From NCBI GenBank assembly GCA_947652605.1, contig OX393577.1, positions 36,459,466 through 36,523,465 of the forward strand: DNA of 64,000 nt, given 5' to 3'. The position numbers and the translations under genes were made by a program. Under the pieces are notes generated by a model. The model made no database searches. It had not been told where the DNA came from and saw nothing but the letters and a program-made list of their open reading frames with translations. How positions within the stretch are numbered: position 1 is the first letter of the stretch; every line of letters starts with the position of its first letter. The DNA is from Elmis aenea (taxonomy: Eukaryota > Arthropoda > Insecta > Coleoptera > Elmidae). Below, piece after piece: positions 1 through 12,002 of this stretch.

Positions 1-587
1 TTTTACTGCTTGTTTATTTTTCGCTATGTATTCTTGTAAATCTGTTTGTATTAAAAGCAAAGCTTATAACTGTAACAAACCTCAGATCAAGTTAAATCCT
101 ACTCAAAAAAAAGGGGGTAATAATAATACTCTTTTATATGAACGTGGAAGTTCATTCTTACGATGGGAGGTGTTATATAACCCTCTACAGTTTTTATTTT
201 AATAGTTACTTATAGACCTCTATAGTTTCATATTGTAATAGTCGACCGTGTCACATTCCCTGTGTATTAGGCCCTTAAGATTATATATTATAAACACAGC
301 TGCATGCTTAAGCGTTATCTTTTAAGTAACGTAAACATTTTTGTAGACACTCTTAGTTTTTAGTATTTTAGTAGTTAGTTGTGTTTTGTACTTGATGTAG
401 CTAAAATCGCTCACTTGTATTTTAACAATTCAAATAAAATAATTAACATTAAGTGTTATTTGTTATTCATTTGGTAAAAACGAAATTTAAAAAAAAAACA
501 ACAGTTCTTATATGTATATACGTATTAAATACATACTTATACGTAACGTAACGTAATTCATTTAAAATAATATATAATAATATACAT
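1..587. other. AT-rich flank, no gene seen
   Basis: This stretch lies downstream of the hAT transposase stop codon. I see no coding exon in it. The second terminal repeat of the hAT element was expected here but I could not find it, so the element may run past the left edge of the window or be truncated. Confidence 0.6.
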
Positions 588-2378
588 TTATAAATTTTTG
601 GTATTGTAATGTTGGAATAAAAATACCAGTTTTGCAGCCTTTTCAGTTCCCAGTTTATTTCTTATTGTCGAATGGACCAATCCAAATGTTGAAAAAATTC
701 TTTCAACTGAGGCCGAAGAAGTTACACTGCACATTAGTTGTGTTAATATTGGCAACACTTTATTAATATCGGAAACATCTTTTTGTGATTTCCACCACTG
801 TATTGGAGTAACATTATTAATAATTTCCTCACTAAACATAACAGATTTAAATGGATCAGATTTAGCTTCAAATTTTATTATTATGGGTAATAAACCACTG
901 TGTGGGTAACTTTCTGCTGCTACTTTTAAAGCTGCGTCATTTTCATTATATTTTAAAGGAAATTTTGTTTTTCTAGGGTCTAATAAATAAGCCAAAAAAT
1001 GGTACGGTGTCAAAGCTTGAGCATATCGTTTTTGAAATGCAGCCATTTGTTTAATATTTAATGTAATAGTATCATCAAAAACAGCCTCAAGTTCTTTCCA
1101 TGCTTCTACAGCATCAGCTAAAAATGCATCTGTTCTTTGTAATTTGTCTAAAGTTACGGAAATTGGTTTTATTATTTTTAAAAAATCTTCTGCCGATCGT
1201 TTCAGTTTAATGTTAGACACCTTTTGGAATATTAAAGAATCAATTTGGTCTTTGTTCTCTTCACAAATTTGTAACAATTTCTGCCATTCTTGTGTAAATA
1301 TTTCCAAGCAATCTGCAAGAGTATTCCATCTTACGTCTTGAGGCAATATTAACGCCTTACCTCCGGCAGCTTTATATTTAGCACTTGCCAAATGATTATT
1401 ACGGAAATACTTAACAACATGCACAACATTTTCTTTAACATCGCGTATCTGCAAGTCCTTGGAAAGTAAATTTAGAATGTGTGCTGAACATCCATAGGTT
1501 ATCACATTTACATCGGTTACTTCATTTTTAATGTTTTCTCTCATATTGCTCATATTAGCTGCATTATCTGTAACGAAACTTGAAACTGCACAATTATATT
1601 GAGTTTTGCACTTATTTATTAAACTGATTGCTATACTTGTTAAATAATCGGCTGTATGTGCATGTCCTGATGTATCTATACTTTCAAGGAGGAAGGTTGA
1701 TCCATAATCTGTTGTTACAGTAGCGCAAATTATCGGTTCGTTATGTACATTTGACCAACCATCTAAGGAAAGGCAAACCGAACTATTTGTTAATTTTGCA
1801 AGACATTTTTCTTTTTCTTCCATGTACACTTCATTTAATAATGTTGAAGATACAGCGAACCTAGAAGGTGGTGAATAACCTGGCCGTAACATTTCGATTG
1901 CTTTTATCACTTCTGGTTGTTCGATACATCTGAAACTACTATTTGTCGCATAAATAGCTTTTGCGATTTGTCTATCAAGATTTTTCTTTAACTCGTTAGA
2001 AGTACGCACTACAAATGATTTCATTAATAAATTTTCAGTCATTTCTTTTTTTTTTTTAGCAGGTGGTGAGCTTATATTTGTATTTGTATCCATTCTAGAC
2101 GTACTAGGTTGTGGATCAAAAAACTCTTTCGGTTGACTTGTTTCTATGGTGGTAGGATTAGAATCTGTGTCAGTATCTTCTGTATTACATTCAGTAACTT
2201 CATTCATATGCATTTGTTTCTTCTGACATTTTTCACGGTGTGCTTTTAATCTTTGTACCAGACCTTGTATTTCTTCTTTGCAATATTTACAAACTGCTCT
2301 GCTCCCAGCTTTCCCTTTCAATTTGTTTGATTTTTCTATAAAATGTTGCCAAACACTATCCCTTTTCCTTCCTGACAT
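588..2378 (-). CDS. hAT-superfamily transposase, intact 596 aa
   Basis: This is an uninterrupted 596-residue frame starting MSGRKRDSVWQHF. The N-terminus is a BED zinc finger (about residues 9-52) with the C-x2-C pair at VCKYCK and a distal H-x-x-x-C. The DDE core shows SLDGW (D206) and VTDN (D271), followed by the CSAH motif (297-300) that hAT enzymes carry in the region before their large insertion domain. The C-terminal dimerisation region, with SSASVERIFS and IRNKLG, spans about residues 540-592. Length and domain order fit a full hAT transposase, which cuts and pastes its own DNA with 8 bp target duplications. The intact frame suggests recent activity or domestication. One end of the parent element is recognisable upstream at 2888; the other was not found. 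The exact hAT subfamily is not determined. Confidence 0.9.
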   Translation of the reverse strand: MSGRKRDSVWQHFIEKSNKLKGKAGSRAVCKYCKEEIQGLVQRLKAHREKCQKKQMHMNEVTECNTEDTDTDSNPTTIETSQPKEFFDPQPSTSRMDTNTNISSPPAKKKKEMTENLLMKSFVVRTSNELKKNLDRQIAKAIYATNSSFRCIEQPEVIKAIEMLRPGYSPPSRFAVSSTLLNEVYMEEKEKCLAKLTNSSVCLSLDGWSNVHNEPIICATVTTDYGSTFLLESIDTSGHAHTADYLTSIAISLINKCKTQYNCAVSSFVTDNAANMSNMRENIKNEVTDVNVITYGCSAHILNLLSKDLQIRDVKENVVHVVKYFRNNHLASAKYKAAGGKALILPQDVRWNTLADCLEIFTQEWQKLLQICEENKDQIDSLIFQKVSNIKLKRSAEDFLKIIKPISVTLDKLQRTDAFLADAVEAWKELEAVFDDTITLNIKQMAAFQKRYAQALTPYHFLAYLLDPRKTKFPLKYNENDAALKVAAESYPHSGLLPIIIKFEAKSDPFKSVMFSEEIINNVTPIQWWKSQKDVSDINKVLPILTQLMCSVTSSASVERIFSTFGLVHSTIRNKLGTEKAAKLVFLFQHYNTKNL

Positions 2379-2779
2379 TATGTTGCGTTTATTTATGTGA
2401 TGTGTACACGTTTTCTAACTAAAATGAACTGAATAACAGAATCTGGGATACCCTTACATACAAAACTGCATTTGCATGTTTAGACAAGTATTTTCAGGCA
2501 TAGAATTCGATCACAGGTCACATATAGTTGATGATGAATAGCAAGCATGGTTTTGTAGATCATATACTACACTTTGAAATATAAATATAATCATACTGTT
2601 TATTGCTTTTTAAGACAAAGACTTAATTATATATAACATCACTATTTAGCACTGATTTTTTTCGAAATTTTTATTCATTATATTTAATTTTTTATTTTAA
2701 CAAAAATTCTCCAATGAATTAAATATATTGGTTATTAAATATATTAGCACAAAACAGAAATAGCATGCAAATATGAACA

Positions 2780-2888
2780 TTTGATTTAATTTAAAAAAAA
2801 TCTGATTTAAATCAAAAAAATCTGATTTAAATCAAATAAATCGATTTTTTTGATTTTTTTAAAAAAATCATGATTTTTATCAACCCTG
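2780..2888 (-). mobile_element. hAT 5' terminal repeat and subterminal region
   Basis: Read on the minus strand from 2888 the sequence starts CAGGGTTGATAAAAATCATG and continues into repeated GATTTAAATCA blocks. CAGGGTTGATAA is a typical hAT terminus. It lies about 500 bp upstream of the transposase ATG, in the correct orientation to be the left end of that element. Confidence 0.7.
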
Positions 2889-3017
2889 TATAAAGTATAC
2901 CAAAAATATCGTGTTCTACAAATGGCTCATATGCTAACATTCCATGTTGTCGCATTCGTTCATATTATTACGAAAAAGTTAGTTGTATAGTGAAAATAAA
3001 GTGTTCATATTTACAAT

Positions 3018-3185
3018 ATGTCTTATGAAGAAGAGCAAAGACATTATGGAACTGTGGAAAGGTATTCCAACAATTGGTGCTATGCACAATCTAAAGCTTC
3101 CCAAACACGTAGTAAGTGTAATATGTGCCAAAACTATTTTTGCATGCAATGCTTTTTTGAATCACAAAAGGGCTTAATTATATAG
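3018..3185 (+). pseudogene. Cys-rich fragment, possible piggyBac C-terminus relic
   Basis: A 55-codon frame from ATG 3018 ends with a C-x2-C-x4-C-x2-C cluster (KCNMCQNYFCMQC) followed by FFE. The spacing resembles the C-terminal cysteine-rich domain of piggyBac transposases, seen more clearly in the relic at 24160-24330. No TTAA-flanked ends were found nearby. It is either a fossil C-terminus or a small unknown exon. AATAAA-like motifs follow within 100 bp. Confidence 0.35.
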
Positions 3186-4584
3186 TTTTATTTTTATATC
3201 ATTTATGTCGTTTTATTTTCGACAATTATAAGTTGTAAATCTGATTTTGGTATAAATAAATTTGTATCAAAAAACTTAAAATTTATTATTTTATTTATAT
3301 CGATTTGGGTAAAAAAAATCACTGGCCACCAAGGTTTTCTGGTCCACTGGGCCATCCTAAAACCTTTCCTGGTATAGTTATATGTAATACACGTATATTT
3401 ATGAATACAGGCAGCCGAATCTAAATGTAGGACGCTGTATCCAAATGAATACAGGTGGCCTATCGGGCCAGACTAATTTGTATCCATTTGAATACAAATG
3501 GTGCTTAACGTATTAAAAAGACTTGCAAAAACCGAAGGTTTTTATGAAAAAAGTGTATCTACAAATCAATACTTTTAGAAACACAGTTCTTCAAGTAATA
3601 AAATAATATGCAAGATTTGTAATTTTTCTGACATCTCATGTTCCTCAAAATCTCCCGACCTAAAATCCGGTTGGACAAAATTAAAATCTATATTAACTTA
3701 GAACGTAGAAAGTTTAGTTGATTTGTCTCTAATCGATGACTAAGCAACGAGAAGAGAATGTCTCTCAGACAAAAAAAAAATACAATTCCATGGAATGTAC
3801 AGCTGAAATCTGTATCCAAAAGTAGGTAAGGTCGTCACATAGCTCATATCTTTTTTAGTAATGCTAAGTTTAACGTAACACACATTTTTCATGGCACATA
3901 AGATTAAAAGTTGGAACTTTATACAACTTAAACACCCTGTATCTCCAGTAGTCACACTAACTTTTTATTTTAATTTTAGTGAGCAGTATACGTTTAAAAT
4001 TCTTACCCCATTTTTAAACACCCTGTGTATTTTTATGCTATTTAACAAAAAATATTATACACTATAATAATAAAGTTCTGTTTATGATTTAAAAAAAAAA
4101 ACATTCTGTACTTAGTTAACAAATTAAATCCAGCTAATACCGATTTTTGAAATCATAAAATACAAAATGTAAATAGCATTTCGACAGGATATATTAGGTT
4201 TCTTTCAAAAGTTTAGTAGATATGAGTTTTAAAATCACAAGGTGATACAACCTCTCTATTTTTATAATAATTTGAAATTTTCATAATTATAATATTATTT
4301 TGACGTACTACACTTGATAGTTATGATAAGATGCTACGTGACAACTTATCACTACAAAAGCATTGCATAAACTTGTCATGGATTAATTAAAAGTAATTTA
4401 TTATCCATATAAGTAAGGAGCTAAGGAGCACTGTATAAAAAACACAGAATCTGTTTCATTTTAAACATTTAAACAATAGAAATAATCCAGTAGTTATCAT
4501 TATTTTACTACTGTTATTTTCTAAATAATACATTTTTACTTTCATTTAATCACTTACAAATAAAATTTGCTAATATCATACTTA
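3186..4584. other. AT-rich intergenic, no gene seen
   Basis: I find no convincing exon or RNA gene. Short frames here are AT-rich and lack recognisable domains. Confidence 0.6.
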
Positions 4585-4586
4585 TA

Positions 4587-4700
4587 CAGTGAGCTCGCGT
4601 TATAAGCAACCCACGATATAAGCAACTCGCGTTATAAGCAACACTCGATATAAGCAACTATCGTATCAAAGTACACGATATAAGCAACTGTCAGTGTGAC
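4587..4700 (+). mobile_element. pogo/Tigger-like terminal region
   Basis: After TA the sequence CAGTGAGCTCGCGTTATAAG is followed by repeated blocks of 'gttataagcaac' and 'gatataagcaac'. The CAGT-type terminus after TA, with subterminal repeats, resembles pogo/Tigger elements of the Tc1/mariner superfamily. No matching second end was identified. Confidence 0.5.
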
Positions 4701-4861
4701 AGTTAAAAATACAAATATCTAAAATACTATTGCAGATATAACAATGAAATTTTGTATCTGAGCGTTATGGTATTTTTCGGATTCGATGGAAATATTAAGG
4801 TTGCAATGCGACTACCGGTTCAACCGGAAACGGACTCAAACTTTGAAATTTTAAATAGAAC

Positions 4862-5395
4862 ATCTGTATATTTTTACATTTTTGAATTTGTCTTAAAATT
4901 TACTTTAATAAATGTAAAAGGTCATATGGGTCTAAAGTCAACCGTTCTCGTGAAAATCGCATTTTCATGAAAATACAGTATTTTCAAAAATTTTCAACAT
5001 TTAAAAACTTTGAGGTCTGAAAAAATTCGCTTGGAGATAAGATTGGCAATAGATTATGTAACACTTTGCACCATCTACATTTTTAAAATATTATACAGGG
5101 CGTTTTTTACGCTTGGTCAAACTTGTGAAACTTTAAACATCGATAACTCATTTTTTTTAAATACAACACCCTATATTTCTTTACACCGTCTTATAGAAAA
5201 TTTAATTCTCTTTCGAAAACATTAATACTGTTTTATACCTAAAATTGATATTTTCCGAGATATCGCGATTTTATTGTTAATTATTAGGCCAAAGTAATAT
5301 TTACGAGTAGGCTATGAAGGTAGACAGCGGTAATTTGAAACAATTGAACGAAAGAACAAGAAAGGTTTAGTTTTATCTTTTGCCTACGCATTTTT
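4862..5395 (+). repeat. Solo arm of the 5575-7391 foldback family
   Basis: This block matches the left arm of the neighbouring palindrome (from about 5755 to 6285) over several hundred bases with modest divergence and without the terminal CAGGGTG. Short frames in it are shared with the palindrome arms because of the repeat, not because of coding conservation. Confidence 0.75.
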
Positions 5396-5574
5396 GACAT
5401 TTTAAATTTGTTGAGCAAATAATTCACACACAAAGAAGTAGAAATATATAAAACTTGCTTGTGCACTGCTTATTATATTAATCGATTTACATCATGTACT
5501 GTATTTGATAAAATATTCAAATAACTGAATATAACTATTTTACTTAAAAGAAAATTATACTGTTTGTATGTATA

Positions 5575-7391
5575 CAGGGTGAGTCACGACGGACGCGTCG
5601 GAGTTTTATGGCAAAACGGTTTATATTTTTCAATTTCTGTCGCTGTTAGATTATGTAAGTCAATAAGGGCTACATTTTAAAAATATTTTCAAATATACAG
5701 GGTGCTCCAAAAAAGAGTGCTATATCAAAGTTATACTTTTTCTTATGGAACACCCTATATATTTTTACATTTTTGGATTCCTCTTTAAATTTAATTCAAA
5801 AAATGTATAAGGTTATATGGGTCTAAAGTCAACCGTTCTCGTGAAAATTGCATTTTCATGAAAATACAGTATTTTCAAAAATTTTCAACATTTAAAAACT
5901 TTGAGAAGTCTGAAGAAATTCGCTTGGAGATAAGATTGACAATAGATTATGTAACACTTTGCACCACCTACATTTTTAAAATATTATACAGGGCGTTTTT
6001 TACGCTCGGTCAAACTTGTGAAACTTTAAACATCGATAACTCATTTTTTTTTAATACAACACCCTATATTTTTTTACACCGTCTTATAGAAAATTTAATT
6101 CTCTTTCGAAAACATTCAGGCTGTTTTTTACCTAAAGTTGATATTTTCCGAGATATCGCGATTTTATTGTTAATTATTAGGGCAAAGTAATATTTTCAAG
6201 TAGGCTATGAAGGTAGACAGCGGTAATTTGAAACAATTGAAAGAAAAAAACAAGAAACTTATAATTTTGTCGTTTGCCTACACATTTTTGACATTTTTTT
6301 ATAAGAAATTTGTAGATTTACCATTTTTACGTTTAAATATAGGTTTCTCATCAGGGCCACAATATTTTTCATAAAATTGAGTTTGATCGTTTGCCAAGTC
6401 CTAAAAACCGAATTATAATGTATTAGGTACGAGAACGGAACGCTGATTAAAAAAAAAAGTAATACTGACTTGTTTAATTTTACATTTAAAAAAAAAACAT
6501 GGTTGGTACTGTTTCGGTAGAGTGTCGTAGTATCGTATCGTAAACAGACAAAAAATGGTTTATAGGATTTAGTATTTATCTTATAACACTGGTCCAATAA
6601 ATAAATGCATAAATAATTTTAAAAAATCTCTATTTAAACGTAAGTATGGTACTACAACTTTCCTATAAAAATATGTCAAAAGTGTGTAGTCAAACGATAA
6701 AATTATAAGTGTCTTGTTTTTTCTGTCAATTGTTTCAAATTACCGCTGTCTACCTTCATAGCCTACTTGAAAATATTACTTTGCCCTAATAATTAACAAT
6801 AAAATCGCGATATCTCGGAAAATATCAATTTTAGGTGAAAAACAGCCTTAATGTTTTCGAAAGAGAATTAAATTTTCTACAAGACGGTGTAAAAAAATAT
6901 AGGGTGTTGCATTAAAAAAAAATGAGTTATCGATGTTTAAAGTTTCACAAGTTTGACCGAGCGTAAAAAACGCCCTGTATAATATTTTAAAAATGTAGGT
7001 GGTGCAAAGTGTTACATAATCTATTGTCAATCTTATCTCCAAGCGAATTTCTTCAGACTTCTCAAAGTTTTTAAATGTTGAAAATTTTTGAAAATACTGT
7101 ATTTTCATGAAAATGCAATTTTCAAGAGAACGGTTGACTTTAGACCCATATAACCTTATACATTTTTTGAATTAAATTTAAAGAGGAATCCAAAAATGTA
7201 AAAATATACAGGGTGTTCCATAAGAAAAAGTATAACTTTGATATGGCACTCTTTTTTGGAGCACCCTGTATGTTTGAAAATATTTTTAAAACGTAGCCCT
7301 TATTGACTTACATAATCTAACAGCGACAGAAATTGGAAAATATAAACCGTTTCGCCATAAAACTCCGACGCGTCCGTCGTGACTCACCCTG
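5575..7391. mobile_element. Foldback element A, 1817 bp, TA duplication
   Basis: A large inverted repeat starts TA|CAGGGTGAGTCACGACGGAC and ends with its complement followed by TA. Arms of roughly 700 bp face each other around a spacer of about 400 bp (about 6290-6670). The TA flanks and CAGGGTG terminus suggest a non-autonomous Tc1/mariner-type element. I see no transposase remnant. Frames in the arms are repeat artefacts. Confidence 0.85.
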
Positions 7392-7393
7392 TA

Positions 7394-8279
7394 TTTAATA
7401 AGAATTTTTAAATGTACAATTATTTAAAGTGTTTCAGGTAAAAATTTCAAACTAAATTGTATTAAAATTAATAGAATAGAGTTGTATTTATTTAATGTAA
7501 AATTTAAAAAAATATTTTCAATTTATTATCATTTATTCATTACAACTATTTTTACTACATATAAAACATAAATTAATATTTTTATGGCCACTTTTTAATC
7601 AGAAAAAAATATAAATGTATTGTTCACTATACTGTTATCTGTAATTATATGCAAGGTAGTATAACCATATCATATGCTAAATACACTGTGTACTTCCTAC
7701 TATATACTACTCACTAATATTTTGCCCTATAATAATAGTAATAATACGTAGATAAGAATATACTTATGATAGTACATTCCACTTATTTTCCTATGACGCG
7801 AATCGCTGCCTTGTGGGTTGATGTGCGGCACAATAAGCAATTCTATTCAATAAATAAAACAGTGGTTTCCAAATTATAAATTACTTTAAAAATATTGGTG
7901 ACGTTGGAGGAAAATCACGAAAAACAAAAATGTATTTAAAATTCTGTTTTAATTTTTATAATCAATGTGAAAAAAAACTTAGTAAATATTACCTACATAC
8001 AAAGAAAACAAAAGCATAAAACCCCAAGTTAAAAATTAACTGACAAAATGTATACAAAGTATGCCACCACTAAGCGTTATCAGGCTCATAAAATACTGTT
8101 AGGGATGACGATGTCACTTTTTATACATTCCAAGTAAAAAATATAATTTGATCTGCCATAACTTAATATTAAAAAAAAACTGCCCCCAGAAAAATTCATA
8201 ATTACATCAGTTATATCGAATACAAAATAAAGTTTATATAATTATTACAGATGAAGTAATCATTTTTTGCTAACTACAC
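7394..8279. other. AT-rich, no gene seen
   Basis: Between two transposons. I see no exon, RNA gene or terminal repeat. Confidence 0.6.
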
Positions 8280-8688
8280 TACTGCCCGGTTTCTCCGACA
8301 CATCTCAAGATCGACTTATATAAGCCCGCCTTATATTTAAGACCGTCTCAAGATACCAATGCGTTGCACAGAAAACATATTCCGGAATCTGTTAGACATC
8401 TCAGCTAAGTTAGAACTCGGTTTGGCAACGTTGCAAGAAGTCGGCACATTTTAGCGGCAGATTGAAATGGCTAATTTTCATTGGCCATTTACATCACAGC
8501 TGTTAAAACGGCTCCCTGTGACATCTTGTTGTTGCTATCAGCTGTTAGTCACATATAAAGTTACAGTTCTGTGTTTATTATTTTATTTTGTGTTGAAATG
8601 GCGGAAAAAAAAGAATAAATTATACCATGGAGGAAAAACAATTATTAGTTAGCTTGGTGGAAGAAAATAAATAAATAGATTATGTATA

Positions 8689-9610
8689 CAGGGTGTTTGA
8701 AATTCGAGTTTAAGCATGGGGTTCTCGCTTATTATAATAGCTAGAGTATAGGTTTAAATTTGGCAAAGTTGCTAAATTTGGTGCTCATTAATAATCCAAA
8801 GAGAAATTGGAAATATCTCAAACGGTGTCCGAGAAAATTAGGAAAAACTGGAAAATACGATTTTTGAAAATCGTCTATAACTCCTTTGGAGTATGAAATA
8901 TTTCAAATGTGTAAAAACATTGCCGAAGCAACTTTTTAAGCCGAATCGGATCGTAGTCACAAATTTTTCTTAGATCGATTCGTTTTTGTTTTATGACAAC
9001 CAACTTTGTTTTTGCTTATGGGCGCAAGTTTTGCTATTTACATTATCAAATAGCATTTATTTTTCTAAATCCATTGATGTGTCACACATGGTATTTTACT
9101 TTTTCTTTTATTGTCAAATTTCAAAAAATACGTTTTAAACAAAAACCATTATAAATCAGGTTGGCCGGTCATTGTAGTTTATGTTGTTTCCATGACAACC
9201 GATCAACAATCTAAAAGTTTTAAAGGCCTGTTAGTCGTAAAAATGAACTTTAATAACGAAGATAAACGCGATATGCTGCCCATCAGAAAAACAAAGTTGG
9301 TTGTCTAAAACAAAAACGAATCGACCTAGGAAAAATTTGTGACCACCATCCGATTCGGCTTAAAAAGTTGCTTGGGCAACTTTTTTACACATTTAAAATA
9401 TTTCAAACTCCAAAGGAGTTATAAACGATTTTTAAAAATCGTATTTTCCAGTTTTTCCTAATTTTCTCGGATACTGTTTGAGATATTTCCAATTTCTCTT
9501 TGGATTATTAATGAGCACCAAATTTAGCAAGTTTGCCAATTTTAAACCTATACTCTAGCTATTATAATACGCGAGATACCCATGCTTAAACTCGAATTTC
9601 AAACACCCTG
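8689..9610. mobile_element. Foldback element B, 922 bp, inside Harbinger
   Basis: It starts TA|CAGGGTGTTTGAAATTCGAG and ends with the complement then TA. Arms of about 340 bp surround a centre of roughly 240 bp. It is inserted inside the Harbinger-like element, directly after the transposase N-terminal fragment, so it is younger than that element. Confidence 0.85.
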
Positions 9611-9639
9611 TATACTCCAATTGAGGCTCAAATTGATCT

Positions 9640-9812
9640 AAGATCACAATAACTGTCTCTTTTGTGAGGCGAAAACGCATAAAAAAAACGATCGTATTCG
9701 AAATCCGTAAATGGATTTGCGCGAACAAATCGCCTTCGAGGAATTACAGGGTCGTACAAGTCATCATCTGCATCATCTATCATATTTATAAAGTCAATAT
9801 CCATATTTAAAC
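9640..9812 (-). pseudogene. Harbinger transposase N-terminal fragment
   Basis: From an ATG at 9812 the minus strand encodes MDIDFINMIDDADDDL and then RRRFVRANPFTDFEYDRFF. After a one-base shift it continues in another frame as LTKETVIVILDQ. That order (an acidic lead, an R-rich F/Y motif, then the SKETV-like helix) is how many PIF/Harbinger transposases begin. The frame is broken and runs into the CAGGGTG end of foldback B, so the catalytic part is absent. Confidence 0.65.
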
Positions 9813-10033
9813 TTAAACCACAATTTAAACAAACATTTAACTACAAAAAAAGCAAATACAAGATACTTTTAGGTTATGTACTCCAGCTCAAGTTCTAGTA
9901 AACAGCGACTCAAGATGTGAGCTCAGCTCAAGTCGAATATGTTCTTAAAATTGCTTGGTGCAACACTTTATACCGTTAAGGCGAACTTAAGATTCAGCTA
10001 GATCTTAAGATGTGTCGGAGAAACCGGGCATAC

Positions 10034-11217
10034 ATGACATATCAATGACGTCTGCTTTAAATTTAAACACATAAAGATAGCTAGATAAGATTTGTCTGTA
10101 CATATTTTATTCATGATATTTTTAAAGGTGTTTTGTAAAATTAAAACTACCTAATAATTTATTGAACTTTTGTTCAGTCACTTTTTTCTGATTTTACTGA
10201 TTTATTGGGGAAAAAAACAATCACTGAAAACAATTTAGTTGAATTTCGCATGTAAAAAAATAGAAAGATATGTTATTAAGTAAATCTTATTAATCAACAA
10301 TGAAACTTGGTCCATCAGCTATTATTTTCAATACAAATCTTTTTTAAAATTAACTAGTTTATTATACAGGGTGAGGGTGGTCCACAATTAGATTTACATA
10401 GCTTTACACTGTGTTCTTGGAATGATTTAAAATTGAAAAAATCTCAAGAATATGGGCCCGATCTGCAACAGTTTACTAGGAAGATGGATGGTTAATCAGC
10501 ATTTTATTGTATGTGTAATTTGTACATAATGCCCATTTAATTTAGTATTATTATTATTATTATTACTATAAGTCGATGTAGTTTAATTAAACTATTGTCA
10601 GGTGTCGCTAGGAGCTGTACAGTAAGGAATTGTTCTTGGTTTTTGTTATTTATCATTTCGTTTATTGTGTTGTTGAATGACAAAAATCCAGTTACGCGAC
10701 TGCAGTTAACGAAGCCAACAAATATAGTTTCCATAGTATTAATAATGATCTCGACTATTAAAAAGGCTTACATGAGCAGAGACTATGAGAGATTTACTTG
10801 AAAAACGAAGCAGTTGAGTTGTCTAACTTAACTACTACTATTTCTACTACTGTAAAGCCTGAAGAATGAAAAAGACATCATGTGTGTGTTCATAAAATTG
10901 AAACGAGCTCATGCAAATTTCGATCTTACATTTAAATTCACAATTTGAATGTATTGTGTAGAGCAACAAATTCAAATAATGATGCTTTGTTTTGAACTGG
11001 TAAAGAATCTTTGTTGAGCATGATATGCGTAAGAGCCGCGAGTTTTGAATGAGCTCAAATGAATTTCGTCTTTATTAGAAAGAATCAATGAAAGACCCTT
11101 TTTCACAGTAACAGTTCACCTCCAACCGATAACATAAATAAATAGTTCAGTTTGAAAAGTTTGCTCGCGAACTACCCACCACTGCTGTATACACTGATTG
11201 TACTGCGTTATACATAC
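10034..11217. other. SPoCk intron region with a solo foldback end
   Basis: TA|CAGGGTGAGGGTGGTCC at about 10371 is an isolated foldback terminus. The rest is AT-rich with a short TTA-rich run near 10545-10565. I looked on the minus strand for the next SPoCk exon (expected to encode YNEF then a WKKY-type segment before the first transmembrane helix) and did not find it. Confidence 0.5.
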
Positions 11218-11360
11218 CCTGACAACTGCCTTCGATGTGTAGCTTCTTGCCAACTTAATCCTTGTCTTACTTCAATTCTAAGTCTTGCAGCCACCTCTTC
11301 TGCACCTAAACTGCTGGAGTCGCTTGCACTTAACCACATGTTGGCATTAGAGTCCTCCAC
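11218..11360 (-). CDS. SPoCk: SPoCk/ATP2C1 Ca2+/Mn2+ ATPase, exon 2
   Basis: The exon is bounded by an AG acceptor (ccacacatAG before GTGGAGGAC) and a GG|GTATGT donor. It encodes a segment containing SLGAEEVAARLRIEVRQGLS and WQEATHRRQLSG. This is the N-terminal actuator-side segment of secretory-pathway Ca2+-transporting P-type ATPases, where EEVA..L..D/E...GL...EA..RR...G precedes the YNEF motif. The family pumps Ca2+ and Mn2+ into the Golgi. The exon leaves phase 2 (a Gly codon split after GG), which suits a following glycine and Y/H-N-E motif. Later exons with the DKTGT phosphorylation site are not seen in 1-11217, so they are beyond the left edge or unrecognised. Identification is from family memory, not alignment. 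Confidence 0.7.
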
Positions 11361-11661
11361 CTATGTGTGGAAAAAAATAAATCGTGTGAAAAACCTAATT
11401 TTTAATTTAAAAAAAAAGGTAATACATTTATTTACAACTGTCTTAAGATATTAAAAGTCGGTTTTCCTTATTTATTTTATAAATTTCCTGGAGTAGCAGC
11501 AAGGTCTTTTCACTTTTTAAAATCGAATGCCTCTAAGCAATCAGGTAGGTAAAAGCTGTTTTATTTTCATCACACAAGAAACAGTTTTTAATCAGTTATT
11601 TTAATAGTGATTATTTCTTTAGAATAGAACTTTTGTGCAAAATATGGATCGCAACATTTTT

Positions 11662-11929
11662 AAATTAAAAAAAATTATTATAAAAGTATTTTATTCGAAA
11701 GCACTGTCCAAAATTTATTTAATTAAAAAAACCTTCAATATATTTTTTTAAATACTCAGAATGAAATTTCATTAACTATTATTTAAAAAAAATTTCAGTG
11801 TTGAATTTAATAAGTATAATATACAATTAATTAACATCTAATTAGGTAAATATATGTATAACAAATATTGGACAATTTAGTATGTTCAATTACCTTTTAA
11901 CTCTAATTTTTAAACTTTTAAGTCATCAT
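11662..11929 (+). repeat. Direct repeat copy 1 (about 265 bp)
   Basis: Nearly the same sequence occurs at 14262-14524 in the same orientation, with scattered substitutions and small indels. The pair brackets foldback element C. Confidence 0.85.
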
Positions 11930-12002
11930 TTAAATGAAATAAACATTAAAAAAATAAAAATAAAAATACTGTCATACATGAGGTTGTTTAGGTTAAATTA
12001 TA

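Larger units (their letters stand above)
8283..10030. mobile_element. PIF/Harbinger-like element, disrupted
   Basis: The terminal inverted repeats are TGCCCGGTTTCTCCGACACA at the left and its near-complement at the right, ending CCGGGCA. The flanks are a 3 bp duplication, TAC (8280-8282 and 10031-10033). Three-base duplications and a GGTTTCTCCGACAC end fit PIF/Harbinger. The interior keeps the start of a transposase gene on the minus strand (9640-9812) and has been broken by foldback element B. Confidence 0.8.

Noticed and set aside
5858..7108. Matching frames of 110 and 86 codons facing each other (also near 5010)
   Set aside because: They are the same arm sequence of foldback A read in both directions, not conserved genes.
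10537..10801. Overlapping 65-68 codon frames
   Set aside because: Low-complexity AT-rich sequence without domain or splice support.
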